The translations under genes and the position numbers were made by a program. Positions 45,879 to 54,543 of a DNA stretch of 64,000 nucleotides are shown piece by piece. Every line of letters starts with the position of its first letter. Position 1 is the first letter of the stretch. The notes beneath the pieces are model-generated. The model searched no databases and was not told the DNA's origin. It saw nothing but the letters and a program-made list of their open reading frames with translations. The stretch spans positions 124,001 through 188,000 of the forward strand of contig JBMNRU010000003.1 of the NCBI GenBank assembly GCA_050944855.1, in the 5' to 3' direction. This DNA comes from Lactonifactor sp050944855. GTDB taxonomy: Bacteria; Bacillota; Clostridia; Lachnospirales; Lachnospiraceae.

Positions 45879-45937
45879 TAATATCCTCCTTTTAGAGCAT
45901 TTTTAAATAAACTCTTGTTAATTCGGGGGCTGTCCAT
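45878..45937 (-). other. Possible leader ORF overlapping the acsA start
   Basis: A 19-codon frame begins at 45937 inside a GGGGG/CCCCC hairpin (45925-45945) and ends in TAATG, its stop sharing one base with the acsA start codon. Its ribosome binding site sits too close to the ATG to be convincing. It could couple acsA translation to the leader, or be chance. Confidence 0.25.
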
Positions 45938-45963
45938 CCTCCCCCAGGGGTTACTCTTTTCCT

Positions 45964-46020
45964 TAAAAAACCTCTTATATATAATTAAAAAATATTTATA
46001 TTTAATGTATATACAAGAGG
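45964..46020 (-). terminator. Terminator between the nickel-chaperone genes and acsA
   Basis: A 13-bp stem with one G-U pair (arms 45971-45983 and 46008-46020, core CCTCTT/AAGAGG), AT-rich loop, and TTTTTT after it on the minus strand. It should reduce read-through from cooC into acsA. Confidence 0.75.
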
Positions 46021-46029
46021 AAATTTCAA

Positions 46030-46800
46030 TTACAATTCCAGCTTTTCTACTATGTCACGAAGCGCTTTTTTTACTGGGGAATCCTCCGGCAATGTTACAA
46101 CCGGCTTGCCGTCACAGTCATACTCATATACCTTCTCATCCTGAGGAACAACGCCCAACAGGTGCAATCCCTGTTTTTCGATCTCTTCCTTGGTTCCTTC
46201 GCTCAGCTGACCATTCGGTGCACGGTTAACGATCAGGCCTACTTTTTCCGGCTTCATATCACACTCATCGATCAACTGTGCAATTCTGCCGGCAGCCTGC
46301 ACCCCGCGGCGGGAACAGTCGCTTACCAGGATCGCTGTCTGCATACTCGGAAGAACGCCTCTGCTGATATGCTCCATTCCGGCTTCATTGTCCACTATAA
46401 TATATGGATAAGCATTCTGCAGTTTCTGCAGCTGAGCCTGGAGAAGGCCATTTACATAACAATAACATCCTTTTCCCTGGGTCCGTCCCATCACCAACAT
46501 GTCAAAGTCATCGTCCTCTATCAATGCGGAACTAAACTTAAACTCTGCATAATCAGCTTTGGACACACCGGCCGGAATTGGATTGTCAGCGGACATTTCC
46601 GCTCTCGCGATCTCCTCCCGGATATCACCCAGTGTCGCTTCTACTTCTACCCCTAACACCTCGTTTAAATTGGAATTTGCATCTGCATCAACTGCAAGTA
46701 TGGGACCTTTTCCGATCTCTCCTAAATACTGGATCAGAAGTCCGCATAATGTTGTTTTCCCTACACCGCCCTTACCGGCGATAGCAATTACATGGGCCAT
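46030..46800 (-). CDS. cooC: CooC/AcsF-type nickel-insertion ATPase (copy 2)
   Basis: Second MinD-like ATPase: 'IAGKGGVGKTTLCGLLIQYL', 'AVDADANSNLNEVLG', and Cys pair in 'GRTQGKGCYCYVNGLL', the metal-binding CxC of CooC proteins. 256 residues. The start at 46800 has AGGAGG 8 bases upstream. Grouped with cooT and the His-rich gene, so it is probably the CODH nickel loader; the division of labour with copy 1 is inference. Confidence 0.9.
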   Translation of the reverse strand: MAHVIAIAGKGGVGKTTLCGLLIQYLGEIGKGPILAVDADANSNLNEVLGVEVEATLGDIREEIARAEMSADNPIPAGVSKADYAEFKFSSALIEDDDFDMLVMGRTQGKGCYCYVNGLLQAQLQKLQNAYPYIIVDNEAGMEHISRGVLPSMQTAILVSDCSRRGVQAAGRIAQLIDECDMKPEKVGLIVNRAPNGQLSEGTKEEIEKQGLHLLGVVPQDEKVYEYDCDGKPVVTLPEDSPVKKALRDIVEKLEL

Positions 46801-46859
46801 TTTGGGCACCTCCTGTTTTATCCTAAATTCATAAGCTTTCCATTCGTAAGGATTCCAAA

Positions 46860-47042
46860 TTACTCATTACTTTCAATCTTCACCAGGCTGTTAGCAAGAT
46901 CGACCATCAGAATCTGACCCTGTACTTTTATCTCATCTCCCATGATGTCTCTGATGATCAGTGTATCTCCCTCCACATCAATGCGGCTGATATTTCGACA
47001 GATTACGGTATCATCACTTTTTTTAACGGTTGCCAAACACAT
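46860..47042 (-). CDS. cooT: CooT-family nickel-binding protein
   Basis: A 60-residue protein starting 'MCLATVKKSDD', with the Cys2 that binds nickel in CooT homodimers, and 'RISDIDV'-like core seen as 'NISRIDVEGD' and 'IRDIMGDEIKVQGQI'. CooT is a nickel chaperone for CODH maturation. It starts 3 bases after the His-rich gene. Confidence 0.88.
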   Translation of the reverse strand: MCLATVKKSDDTVICRNISRIDVEGDTLIIRDIMGDEIKVQGQILMVDLANSLVKIESNE

Positions 47043-47045
47043 AAC

Positions 47046-47447
47046 TTACGCCTCCTTCAAATGTTCTTTTACCAATGTCAGTGCAAGGCTTAAGCGCATA
47101 TTTCCTTTCTGGAAATCCGATACGCCGTCTTCTATAGATTTCGCTGCGTCATCCATCCCCAATTTACGAAGATTTGCTGCCATCTGATCCAGTTCCGCCG
47201 CATGGTGCTGATTATGCGAAAGCATATATGTTAAAAGCGCCACCACTTCATTCTTACATTCCTGACTGTCGCAGCCGTCATGATGCTGGCAGCTTCCGCA
47301 TCCATGGCTGTGCTCATGCCCATGTCCGGCCTCATGGCTGTGTGTATGAGTATGAACAGATCCATCTGCGTGTACATGCTCATGAGAATGTTCGTCTCCA
47401 TGTCCGTGGCTGACCAGATTGCCGGCCTCATCTTGAATTAAATGCAT
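47046..47447 (-). CDS. His-rich metal-binding protein (CooJ-like nickel chaperone)
   Basis: A 133-residue protein. Residues 14-59 are extremely His-rich (about 16 His, with runs such as 'HEHVHADGSVHTHTHSHEAG') and end in a Cys/His cluster 'CGSCQHHDGC'. The C-terminal half is a helical domain ('YMLSHNQHHAAELDQMAANL'). The composition mirrors CooJ, the nickel chaperone of CO-oxidisers, but with the His-rich part at the N-terminus, so true homology is doubtful. First gene of the CODH/ACS cluster, just after its promoter; AAAGGAG precedes the ATG. Confidence 0.75.
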   Translation of the reverse strand: MHLIQDEAGNLVSHGHGDEHSHEHVHADGSVHTHTHSHEAGHGHEHSHGCGSCQHHDGCDSQECKNEVVALLTYMLSHNQHHAAELDQMAANLRKLGMDDAAKSIEDGVSDFQKGNMRLSLALTLVKEHLKEA

Positions 47448-47520
47448 GTACTATCTCCTTTCTTAGACGATTTTTCTGTGTTTACAAAGTACTCCTGATA
47501 ATAAATTATCAATTGCATTT

Positions 47521-47549
47521 ATTATACCTCTTTTCCCTTCTTTTATCAA
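47521..47549 (-). promoter_or_regulatory. Main promoter of the CODH/ACS cluster
   Basis: On the minus strand TTGATA (47544-47549), 17-base spacer, TATAAT (47521-47526). Leader to the His-rich gene is about 67 bases. Confidence 0.88.
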
Positions 47550-47896
47550 GGGAATTCTTATCACTTTTTCACAAAAATACGTTTCCATTTTTTACATATT
47601 CGTCATAATGACAAATATGCAAAAGCCGTAATATTCCCTTGTTTTTTAGCACAAAAAGGAGATTTTAATTTTGTTTTCTCATACTTTTTACTACAATGTG
47701 TCAGTTTCTGTTTCGACTCTTTTTTCCGACATACAGGAGCCCCCGATCACGCGCTGTACATAGGATCGAAAAACAGAGAAAATACGTCTATATATTAATA
47801 TTTTATTACGTCTGTAGTACAAAATTAATAAAATACATGAACTTATTTCATATTTACATGGTATAGTAAATAAAATAGTGAATAAAGGAGGCTTCT
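47550..47896. other. Divergent intergenic region without a gene
   Basis: About 350 AT-rich bases between the CODH/ACS promoter and the aldo/keto reductase gene. No coding frame or RNA family was recognised. A TATAGT at 47862-47867 is a possible -10 for the reductase, with no good -35. The ATG at 47897 has AAAGGAGG 7 bases upstream. Confidence 0.6.
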
Positions 47897-48730
47897 ATGT
47901 CATTAGAATCCAAAACCATTACATTAAATAATCAAAATGAAATGCCTTTATTGGGATTAGGTGTGTATAAAGCAACTGGCAAAAATGAAGTAGAAACGGC
48001 AATCGCACATGCAATCAATGCCGGATATCGTCTGATCGACACCGCATCAAAGTATCAAAATGAAGACGGAGTAGGTCGTGGGATCAAAGCCGCTGATGTT
48101 CCCAGAGAAGAATTATTCATCACCACCAAGATCTGGAATACAGCTCAGCGTCTTGGCGATATAGAAGGCTCGTTCAACCGAAGTCTGGAACGTCTGCAAC
48201 TGGATTATGTGGACTTATATCTGGTTCATTGGCCGGTAGTCGGATGCTATGCAGACACTTGGAAAGCACTGGAAAATATTTATCATTCCGGACGTGCCCG
48301 CGCCATCGGCGTCAGTAATTTTTCCATCCATAATCTGGAAGTATTAAAAGAAGTATCGGATATTACACCAGCCGTCAATCAGATTGAGTTCCATCCTTTA
48401 TTTAATCATCCGGAATTATTGGCTTACTGCAAAGAACATCACATTGCCGTACAGGCCTATGCGCCGCTGGCCAGAGGCGCTTACTTAAACCGTGACGTTT
48501 TAAAACAGATTGCCTCAAAATATGATAAGACACCTGCGCAAATAGGTCTTCGCTGGATTATCCAGCAAAATGTATCCGCAATTCCGAAATCGACAAACAA
48601 AGAAAGAATTTTCAGCAATGCGGATATCTTCGATTTTACTTTAACCGACATAGAAATGGAAACCATCACACAGATGGACGAACAATACAGAAGTGCAGGA
48701 ATACCGGAAGATATGCAGCCTTTTGTATAA
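47897..48730 (+). CDS. Aldo/keto reductase
   Basis: A 277-residue NADPH-dependent TIM-barrel oxidoreductase of the AKR superfamily: 'GYRLIDTASKYQNEDGVGRG' (catalytic Asp and Tyr), 'VDLYLVHWPV' (His), 'AIGVSNF', 'NQIEFHPLF', and the cofactor-binding 'IPKSTNKERI'. The catalytic Lys lies in 'ITTKIWNT'. Substrate unknown; similar to 2,5-diketogluconate/methylglyoxal reductases. Confidence 0.92.
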   Translation: MSLESKTITLNNQNEMPLLGLGVYKATGKNEVETAIAHAINAGYRLIDTASKYQNEDGVGRGIKAADVPREELFITTKIWNTAQRLGDIEGSFNRSLERLQLDYVDLYLVHWPVVGCYADTWKALENIYHSGRARAIGVSNFSIHNLEVLKEVSDITPAVNQIEFHPLFNHPELLAYCKEHHIAVQAYAPLARGAYLNRDVLKQIASKYDKTPAQIGLRWIIQQNVSAIPKSTNKERIFSNADIFDFTLTDIEMETITQMDEQYRSAGIPEDMQPFV

Positions 48731-48733
48731 ACT

Positions 48734-48769
48734 AAAAAAAGAATCCAACGGACGTTGGATTCTTTTTTA
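48734..48769. terminator. Bidirectional terminator
   Basis: AATCCAACG/CGTTGGATT inverted repeat with a 2-base centre, flanked by seven A and six T residues, between the convergent reductase and gpsA genes. Confidence 0.92.
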
Positions 48770-48770
48770 C

Positions 48771-49781
48771 TTATTTCCATTCTAAATCTGAGGACTCTAT
48801 TTTCTTATCCCTTATCATCAGTTCCTTTACAGCTTCCGATGGACTCTTGCCTTCAAAAAGGACTTTATTTATCTGCATGATAATGGGCATCTCCACCTGA
48901 TACTTTTGAGCAAGCTTAAGTGCTGCTTTCGCAGAATAGACACCTTCCACTACCATTTTTACTTCTTTCATAGCTTCTTCCATCGTAAGTCCCTGTCCGA
49001 TCAGATAACCAGCTTTTCTGTTGCGGCTGTGTACGCTGGCACAGGTTACGATCAGATCGCCAATACCGGAAAGCCCATAAAAAGTTTCTATTTTAGAGCC
49101 CATTGCAATCCCAAGGCATGCAATTTCTTTCATGCCCCTGGTAATCAATGCCGCCTTCGTGTTATCGCCGTATCCCAGACCGTCTGCAGCTCCTGCCGCC
49201 AGGGCAATGACATTTTTCAATGCCGCTCCCAGTTCAATTCCCCGCATATCGGCACTGGTATATACACGGAACACCGGACTCATAAAAATATTCTGTGCGT
49301 ACTCTGCCGTACTTTTCGAATGTGCGCCAACGACACAGGTAGTAGGCATTCCCCTGCTTACCTCTTCTGCATGGCTTGGGCCGGACAGCACAACAACTTC
49401 TGCGTGAGGAAGTTCTTCTTCAACAATATCGCTTTGGGTCATCAACGTTTCTTCTTCAATTCCCTTTGCTACCGTTACGATCAGCTGTCCATACCGGGTC
49501 ATCGGCCGGATTCTCTGTGCCGTTTTTCTGGTCGCCACAGAAGGAACTGCCAGTATGACAACATCTTTGTTTGTCATGGCATATTCCAAATCCGCCGTTA
49601 TGATCAGTTCTTTCGGCAGAACAACACCGGGAAGCTTTGACTTATGCTCCCGCTCCTGATCCAGTTTTCTGGCCTCTTCCTCCCGATGAGACCATAAAAC
49701 CACCTCGTGATTATTTTGACAAAGAAGCATAGCAAGCGCGGTTCCCCAGCTGCCTGCTCCCAGCACACTGACTTTTGCCAT
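48771..49781 (-). CDS. gpsA: NAD(P)H-dependent glycerol-3-phosphate dehydrogenase
   Basis: Makes sn-glycerol 3-phosphate for phospholipid synthesis. Nucleotide site 'VLGAGSWGTALAMLL', then 'LSGPSHAEEV' and the catalytic-Lys block 'GAALKNVIALAAGAADGLG'. 336 residues. The start at 49781 has GAGGAG 5 bases upstream. Downstream of plsY, the acyltransferase that uses its product. Confidence 0.96.
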   Translation of the reverse strand: MAKVSVLGAGSWGTALAMLLCQNNHEVVLWSHREEEARKLDQEREHKSKLPGVVLPKELIITADLEYAMTNKDVVILAVPSVATRKTAQRIRPMTRYGQLIVTVAKGIEEETLMTQSDIVEEELPHAEVVVLSGPSHAEEVSRGMPTTCVVGAHSKSTAEYAQNIFMSPVFRVYTSADMRGIELGAALKNVIALAAGAADGLGYGDNTKAALITRGMKEIACLGIAMGSKIETFYGLSGIGDLIVTCASVHSRNRKAGYLIGQGLTMEEAMKEVKMVVEGVYSAKAALKLAQKYQVEMPIIMQINKVLFEGKSPSEAVKELMIRDKKIESSDLEWK

Positions 49782-49829
49782 ATTTGCTCCTCTCCGGTGC
49801 AGTGTTTTATAACCGTTCACACCAAATTA

Positions 49830-50474
49830 TCATTTCTTTTTCTTCAAATACGTCTTATTTTCTTTTCCATGCAGCAGTCGGTCTATGTTTGCCTTATGGC
49901 GATAAACAGCCAACGCTGCCAGTCCGGCTGCCACTGCATACATTTCATACAGACAGGCAGTATCCACACCAAACATGCCGGCCTGTCCAAAACCGATCAG
50001 AACCAGAACAAATGTTATATATGCCATAACAGAACACAGCGACACATAATGCGTGGTAAAAAATATAAGGAAAAATACTACGGCACAGATCAAAAAAATC
50101 TTTATATCAAATGCGAGAACCAGACCTACCGATGCTGCAATCCCTTTTCCGCCGCGAAATCCTAAGACAGCCGGGAAATTATGTCCCAAAATGCAGCCTG
50201 CCGCCGCATACAGGCTTAAAAGCGGTATGATATCCCGACAGGATTCACCAAAAAGCAAACGTGCGGTCGCAATTGCTATGATACATTTGCAGCAATCTCC
50301 CACCAGGGTGATAATTCCCGCTTTTTTCCCAAGAATACGCAGTGCGTTTGTCGTTCCCGCATTGCCGCTGCCATGCTCCCGGATATCAATTCCATGCATT
50401 CTCCCATAGATATAGGACGTCTGAAACATGCCGCACAGATAGCCGATGACCAGGCAGATAAACCGTTCTGTCAT
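49830..50474 (-). CDS. plsY: Acyl-phosphate:glycerol-3-phosphate acyltransferase
   Basis: Membrane enzyme, about five to six helices, that starts phosphatidic acid synthesis. Family motifs 'GSGNAGTTNALRILG' and 'GHNFPAVLGFRGGKGIAAS' are intact. 214 residues. Its ATG lies 3 bases after the der stop and gpsA follows, the usual clostridial order. Confidence 0.96.
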   Translation of the reverse strand: MTERFICLVIGYLCGMFQTSYIYGRMHGIDIREHGSGNAGTTNALRILGKKAGIITLVGDCCKCIIAIATARLLFGESCRDIIPLLSLYAAAGCILGHNFPAVLGFRGGKGIAASVGLVLAFDIKIFLICAVVFFLIFFTTHYVSLCSVMAYITFVLVLIGFGQAGMFGVDTACLYEMYAVAAGLAALAVYRHKANIDRLLHGKENKTYLKKKK

Positions 50475-50477
50475 AAC

Positions 50478-51803
50478 CTACTCCTTCTCTTTTCTTTCTC
50501 TGATAATAAACTTCAAAGAAGTACCTCTGAATTCAAAAGCTTCTCTGATCTTATTTTCCAGGTATCTGACATAAGAGAAATGCATCAGTTCCTTGTCATT
50601 TACAAAAATAACAAAGGTAGGCGGTTTCACCGCTACCTGGGTAATATAATACAATTTCAGACGTTTGCCCTTATCAGACGGCGGCTGCTGCAGGGCAATG
50701 GCCTCCGCCATAATTTCATTCAGGACACCCGTCTGCACACGAAGAACCTGATTTTCCAAAACCATATCAACGGTTTCAAATAACCGGTTCAGGCGCTGTC
50801 CGGTCTGCGCAGAAATGAACATCAATTCCGCATATGGCATATAAGCGAGAATTTCTTTGATTTTATTTGTATACTTGTAAATTGTCTTATCCGTTTTTTC
50901 AATGGCATCCCACTTATTTACGGCAACAATAATACCCTTGCCCCGATCGTGTGCAATACCTGCGATTTTGGCATCCTGTTCGGTAATGCCTTCCACCGCA
51001 TCAATTACAACAACCACAACATCCGCTCTTTCCACAGCAGTAACCGTACGGATAATACTGTATCGCTCCAGTTCTTCCTTGACCTTATTCTTTCTTCTAA
51101 GGCCTGCCGTATCAATAAAGATGTACTCTTTGCCATTCCACATAATATTTGTATCAATGGCATCACGGGTCGTTCCCGCCACATCGGATACGATCACACG
51201 GGACTGTCCCAGCAATTTGTTGATGATTGATGACTTTCCTACATTGGGTTTCCCTACAATGGCAATCTTGGGAATATCCTCTTCCTCTTCATCCTCATTA
51301 TTCTCTTCAAAATGTGATATCAGAATATCCAGCATATCGCCAATACCTAATTTGGATGCAGCGGAAATCGGCACCGGATCGCCGATACCAAGATTATAGA
51401 ACTCATAGACATCTACCATAAACCGCTCAAAATTATCTACTTTATTCACCACCAGAATCACCGGTTTCCCGCTTCGGCGCAGCATATCCGCTACCTTAGC
51501 ATCGGAATCTACCAGTCCCTGGCGCACATCCGTAATGAAAATAATCACATTCGCCGTATCAATGGCAATCTGTGCCTGTTCCCGCATCTGCGAAAGGATC
51601 ACATCTTTGCTTTCCGGTTCAATACCGCCGGTGTCGATCAGCGTAAAATTATGATTCAACCAGCTTACATCTGTATAGATACGGTCTCTGGTCACTCCAG
51701 GAGTGTCTTTCACGATCGAAATATCAGATCCCGCAAGAGCGTTAAATAACGTGGATTTTCCAACATTAGGACGGCCCACAATTGCTACAATTGGCTTGCT
51801 CAT
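50478..51803 (-). CDS. der: Ribosome biogenesis GTPase Der
   Basis: Tandem GTPase needed for 50S assembly. First G domain 'GRPNVGKSTLFNALAG', second 'GKPNVGKSSIINKLLG', with 'NKVD' and 'NKWD' G4 motifs, and a C-terminal KH-like domain. 441 residues, typical. The upstream DUF512 gene overlaps its start by 38 bases. Confidence 0.97.
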   Translation of the reverse strand: MSKPIVAIVGRPNVGKSTLFNALAGSDISIVKDTPGVTRDRIYTDVSWLNHNFTLIDTGGIEPESKDVILSQMREQAQIAIDTANVIIFITDVRQGLVDSDAKVADMLRRSGKPVILVVNKVDNFERFMVDVYEFYNLGIGDPVPISAASKLGIGDMLDILISHFEENNEDEEEEDIPKIAIVGKPNVGKSSIINKLLGQSRVIVSDVAGTTRDAIDTNIMWNGKEYIFIDTAGLRRKNKVKEELERYSIIRTVTAVERADVVVVVIDAVEGITEQDAKIAGIAHDRGKGIIVAVNKWDAIEKTDKTIYKYTNKIKEILAYMPYAELMFISAQTGQRLNRLFETVDMVLENQVLRVQTGVLNEIMAEAIALQQPPSDKGKRLKLYYITQVAVKPPTFVIFVNDKELMHFSYVRYLENKIREAFEFRGTSLKFIIRERKEKE

Positions 51804-53148
51804 ATATCTGTCTCCTTCTGTGCTTGTTTACTATAGTATCTTCAATAATGGCTTCTGCAAAATCTTCTCCCGGCGGATCGCATACCCGGATCGGGGTATG
51901 AAGAAATGCTTCCAGCTCTTCTACTGTTACGTCATCTAAAAATACATTTTCTCCGCTTCGCAACATATTGCAGGGGATCAGCAAATAATCTCCCAAATCT
52001 TTATCTGCCAGCTGCTTTTTCAGATCCGTTCCTGTCAAAAGACCGGACACGGTAATATGTTCACCAAAAAATTCATTTATAATTTCTATGACGGAAACCG
52101 AAATTCCCGGATACTTCTCTGTAATCATCCGGACCAGCTTTTCAATAAACGGCGCTGCCAGACGTCCGGTGGCGATGGATACTTTCTTTTTTCTGTGATC
52201 TCCCGCATATTGATGCAAAGCGTCTTTTACTTCCTCTTCCAGCAGACGCAGCATGCCGACACCGTTCTCCAGCTGCATATAATCATCGTATCGCTCTGCT
52301 TCCGGCAGTTCCTGCTCTGCCAGCAGATACCATTCATCAGAAGCATGGATAAAGTGAAGCTGATATTCTGCATAAAACTTTTTCTGCCATCTCTCGATCT
52401 GCTCAAGCACCTGAATCGCGTCTTCTTTCGTAAATACTTCTAATGGATACAGGTCATCACGAAAACGGCTCAATCCCACAGGGACTACAGACACACTTTT
52501 TAAATGCGGAAGATACTGTGACAGATCACGGATCGTACGCTCCAATTCCTCTTTGTCATTGATCCCTTTACACAATACGATCTGACCATTCAATTCAATG
52601 CCTGCTTCGTACAGGCGCTGCACCTTCGGAAAAATATCACCTGCAAAACGATTGTGAAGCATCTTGCATCGAAGCTGCGGATTCGTTGTATGAAAAGAGA
52701 TATTAATAGGGGCCAGATGATAATGAATGATCCGGTCAATGTCATGATCACTCATATTGGTCAGGGTTACATAATTCCCCTGGAGAAAGGAGAGACGGGA
52801 ATCATCATCCTTAAAATACAGTGTCTCGCGCATACCGGGCGGCATCTGATCAATAAAGCAAAAAATACAGTGATTCCTGCAGGAGCGATATTCATCCATC
52901 AAACCGTTGACAAAGGTAATTCCCAGGTCTTCTTCGATATCCTTCTCCACTTCCAACAGCCACTGTTCTCCATTCGGTTTTTGAATCAATACTTCTATAT
53001 AATCATCATTGATCAAATAATGGTAATCGAATACATCTTCTATTTCCTGTCCGTTGATTGCCAGCAATTCATCCTCCGGCTCAATCTCCAGTTCCCAGGC
53101 AATGCTTCCCTCTTTTACAGAGCTTACAATATGTTTCTTTTCTTTCAT
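51766..53148 (-). CDS. DUF512 radical SAM protein with N-terminal PDZ-like domain
   Basis: A 460-residue protein: PDZ-like start ('VKEGSIAWELEIEPEDELLA'), radical SAM-like motif 'CRNHCIFCFIDQMPPGMR', and C-terminal DUF512 region with 'VATGRLAAPF'-like 'IATGRLAAPFIEKL'. Function unknown, but the family is nearly always next to der in clostridia. The start at 53148 has GGAG 7 bases upstream. A Cys pair ends the protein ('ANCSNCGPS'). Confidence 0.88.
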   Translation of the reverse strand: MKEKKHIVSSVKEGSIAWELEIEPEDELLAINGQEIEDVFDYHYLINDDYIEVLIQKPNGEQWLLEVEKDIEEDLGITFVNGLMDEYRSCRNHCIFCFIDQMPPGMRETLYFKDDDSRLSFLQGNYVTLTNMSDHDIDRIIHYHLAPINISFHTTNPQLRCKMLHNRFAGDIFPKVQRLYEAGIELNGQIVLCKGINDKEELERTIRDLSQYLPHLKSVSVVPVGLSRFRDDLYPLEVFTKEDAIQVLEQIERWQKKFYAEYQLHFIHASDEWYLLAEQELPEAERYDDYMQLENGVGMLRLLEEEVKDALHQYAGDHRKKKVSIATGRLAAPFIEKLVRMITEKYPGISVSVIEIINEFFGEHITVSGLLTGTDLKKQLADKDLGDYLLIPCNMLRSGENVFLDDVTVEELEAFLHTPIRVCDPPGEDFAEAIIEDTIVNKHRRRQIYEQANCSNCGPS

Positions 53149-53210
53149 GCTTTTTCTCCATTTCACTTTTTCTATCATACCAACTTTACTGTGAAAAAGC
53201 AATAATTTCC

Positions 53211-53239
53211 TTGACGGGTCAATAGGCAAATGTTATTGT
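53211..53239 (+). promoter_or_regulatory. Predicted promoter of the PRPP synthetase gene
   Basis: TTGACG (53211-53216), 17-base spacer, TATTGT (53234-53239). Moderate match to consensus; leader about 50 bases. Confidence 0.5.
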
Positions 53240-53296
53240 AAAAGTGTATATGTATGCGAATTATGTATTATTATGGAAGATAAATCGGAGGTTTTT

Positions 53297-54460
53297 ATGG
53301 TTAACTTAAGCTTATTAGAAAAATCCATTCCTGTAGCCCCTTTAAAGATTGCTGCTCTCAGCAGCTGTACGGAGATGGGAAAACAGGTGGATGATTATAT
53401 GGTGCAGTTTCGTCAGGAAATGATCACTCATAATCAATCTGCCAGCGAAATAGCCGGATATTCTGAAAAAAGCTATTTAGTGGATTGTGAATGTATACGC
53501 TTTGGAACCGGCGAAGGAAAAGGTAAATTTAATGAATCTGTCCGTGGTTCCGATCTGTTTATCATGGTGGACGTATGTAATTACAGCCTGACTTATAAAG
53601 TATGCGGCCGTATCAATCATATGTCACCGGATGATCATTTTCAGGATCTGAAGAGGATCATTTCCGCTGCTACCGGAAAAGCACATCGTATCAATGTTAT
53701 TATGCCGTTTTTATATGAAAGCCGTCAGCACAAACGTACGGCAAGAGAATCCCTGGACTGTGCGCTGGCCTTGGAAGAATTGGTAAATATGGGAGTAGCG
53801 AATATCATTACATTTGACGCTCACGACCCAAGAGTGGCCAATGCCATTCCCCTTTCCGGATTTGATAACTTTATGCCAACTTATCAATTTCTGAAAACAT
53901 TAAAAGCAAATGTCGATGATCTTGTCATCGACAACGACCATTTGATGATCATCAGCCCGGATGAAGGCGCTATGGCAAGGGCCGTATACTTCTCCAACGT
54001 TCTCGGTGTTGACATGGGTATGTTTTACAAGAGAAGGGATTATTCCACTGTAGTAAATGGACGCAACCCCATTGTTGCTCATGAATTTTTGGGTGATTCT
54101 GTGGAAGGCAAGGATGTCATCATCATTGATGATATGATTTCTTCCGGAGAAAGCATGCTGGATGTGGCAATGCAGCTGAAGGAAAGAAAAGCCCGCCGTG
54201 TCATGGTATGTACTACCTTTGGATTATTCACGGACGGTATGAATAAGTTTGATGAATATTACGAAAAAGGTTATATTTACAGAGTGATCACAACAAACTT
54301 AAACTACAGAAATGAAGAAGTCCTGAAACGTCCTTACTATCTGGAGGCTGATATGAGCAAATATCTGGCAAGTATTATTGATACATTAAATCACGATGTC
54401 TCCGTAGAAAAGGTTCGTTCTACCACAAGCAAGATTAAAAATATGATGGCAAAAGAATAA
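53297..54460 (+). CDS. prs: Long-form ribose-phosphate pyrophosphokinase
   Basis: Makes PRPP from ribose 5-phosphate and ATP. 387 residues, against about 315 for the classical enzyme. 'NIITFDAHDPRVANAIP' replaces the usual catalytic-loop DLHAxQ region, and the PRPP loop reads 'VIIIDDMISSGESM' instead of the common DDMIDTAGT form. This long variant is widespread in Lachnospiraceae, and its kinetics and allostery are not known to me. The start at 53297 has CGGAGG 5 bases upstream. Confidence 0.82.
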   Translation: MVNLSLLEKSIPVAPLKIAALSSCTEMGKQVDDYMVQFRQEMITHNQSASEIAGYSEKSYLVDCECIRFGTGEGKGKFNESVRGSDLFIMVDVCNYSLTYKVCGRINHMSPDDHFQDLKRIISAATGKAHRINVIMPFLYESRQHKRTARESLDCALALEELVNMGVANIITFDAHDPRVANAIPLSGFDNFMPTYQFLKTLKANVDDLVIDNDHLMIISPDEGAMARAVYFSNVLGVDMGMFYKRRDYSTVVNGRNPIVAHEFLGDSVEGKDVIIIDDMISSGESMLDVAMQLKERKARRVMVCTTFGLFTDGMNKFDEYYEKGYIYRVITTNLNYRNEEVLKRPYYLEADMSKYLASIIDTLNHDVSVEKVRSTTSKIKNMMAKE

Positions 54461-54497
54461 CTTATCTGCCGCTTTTGTAAGAATACAAAATAATAAA

Positions 54498-54535
54498 GGC
54501 GCAGCCAATAGACCATATGATCTGTTGGCTGCGCC
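54498..54535. terminator. Strong terminator downstream of prs
   Basis: Perfect 11-bp stem GGCGCAGCCAA/TTGGCTGCGCC with a further short inner stem, between the convergent prs and 3D-domain genes. T-run is weak on both sides. Confidence 0.7.
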
Positions 54536-54543
54536 TAAAATAC

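Noticed and set aside
48906..49640. Long plus-strand frame over gpsA
   Set aside because: Antisense to gpsA, with implausible composition and no ribosome binding site.
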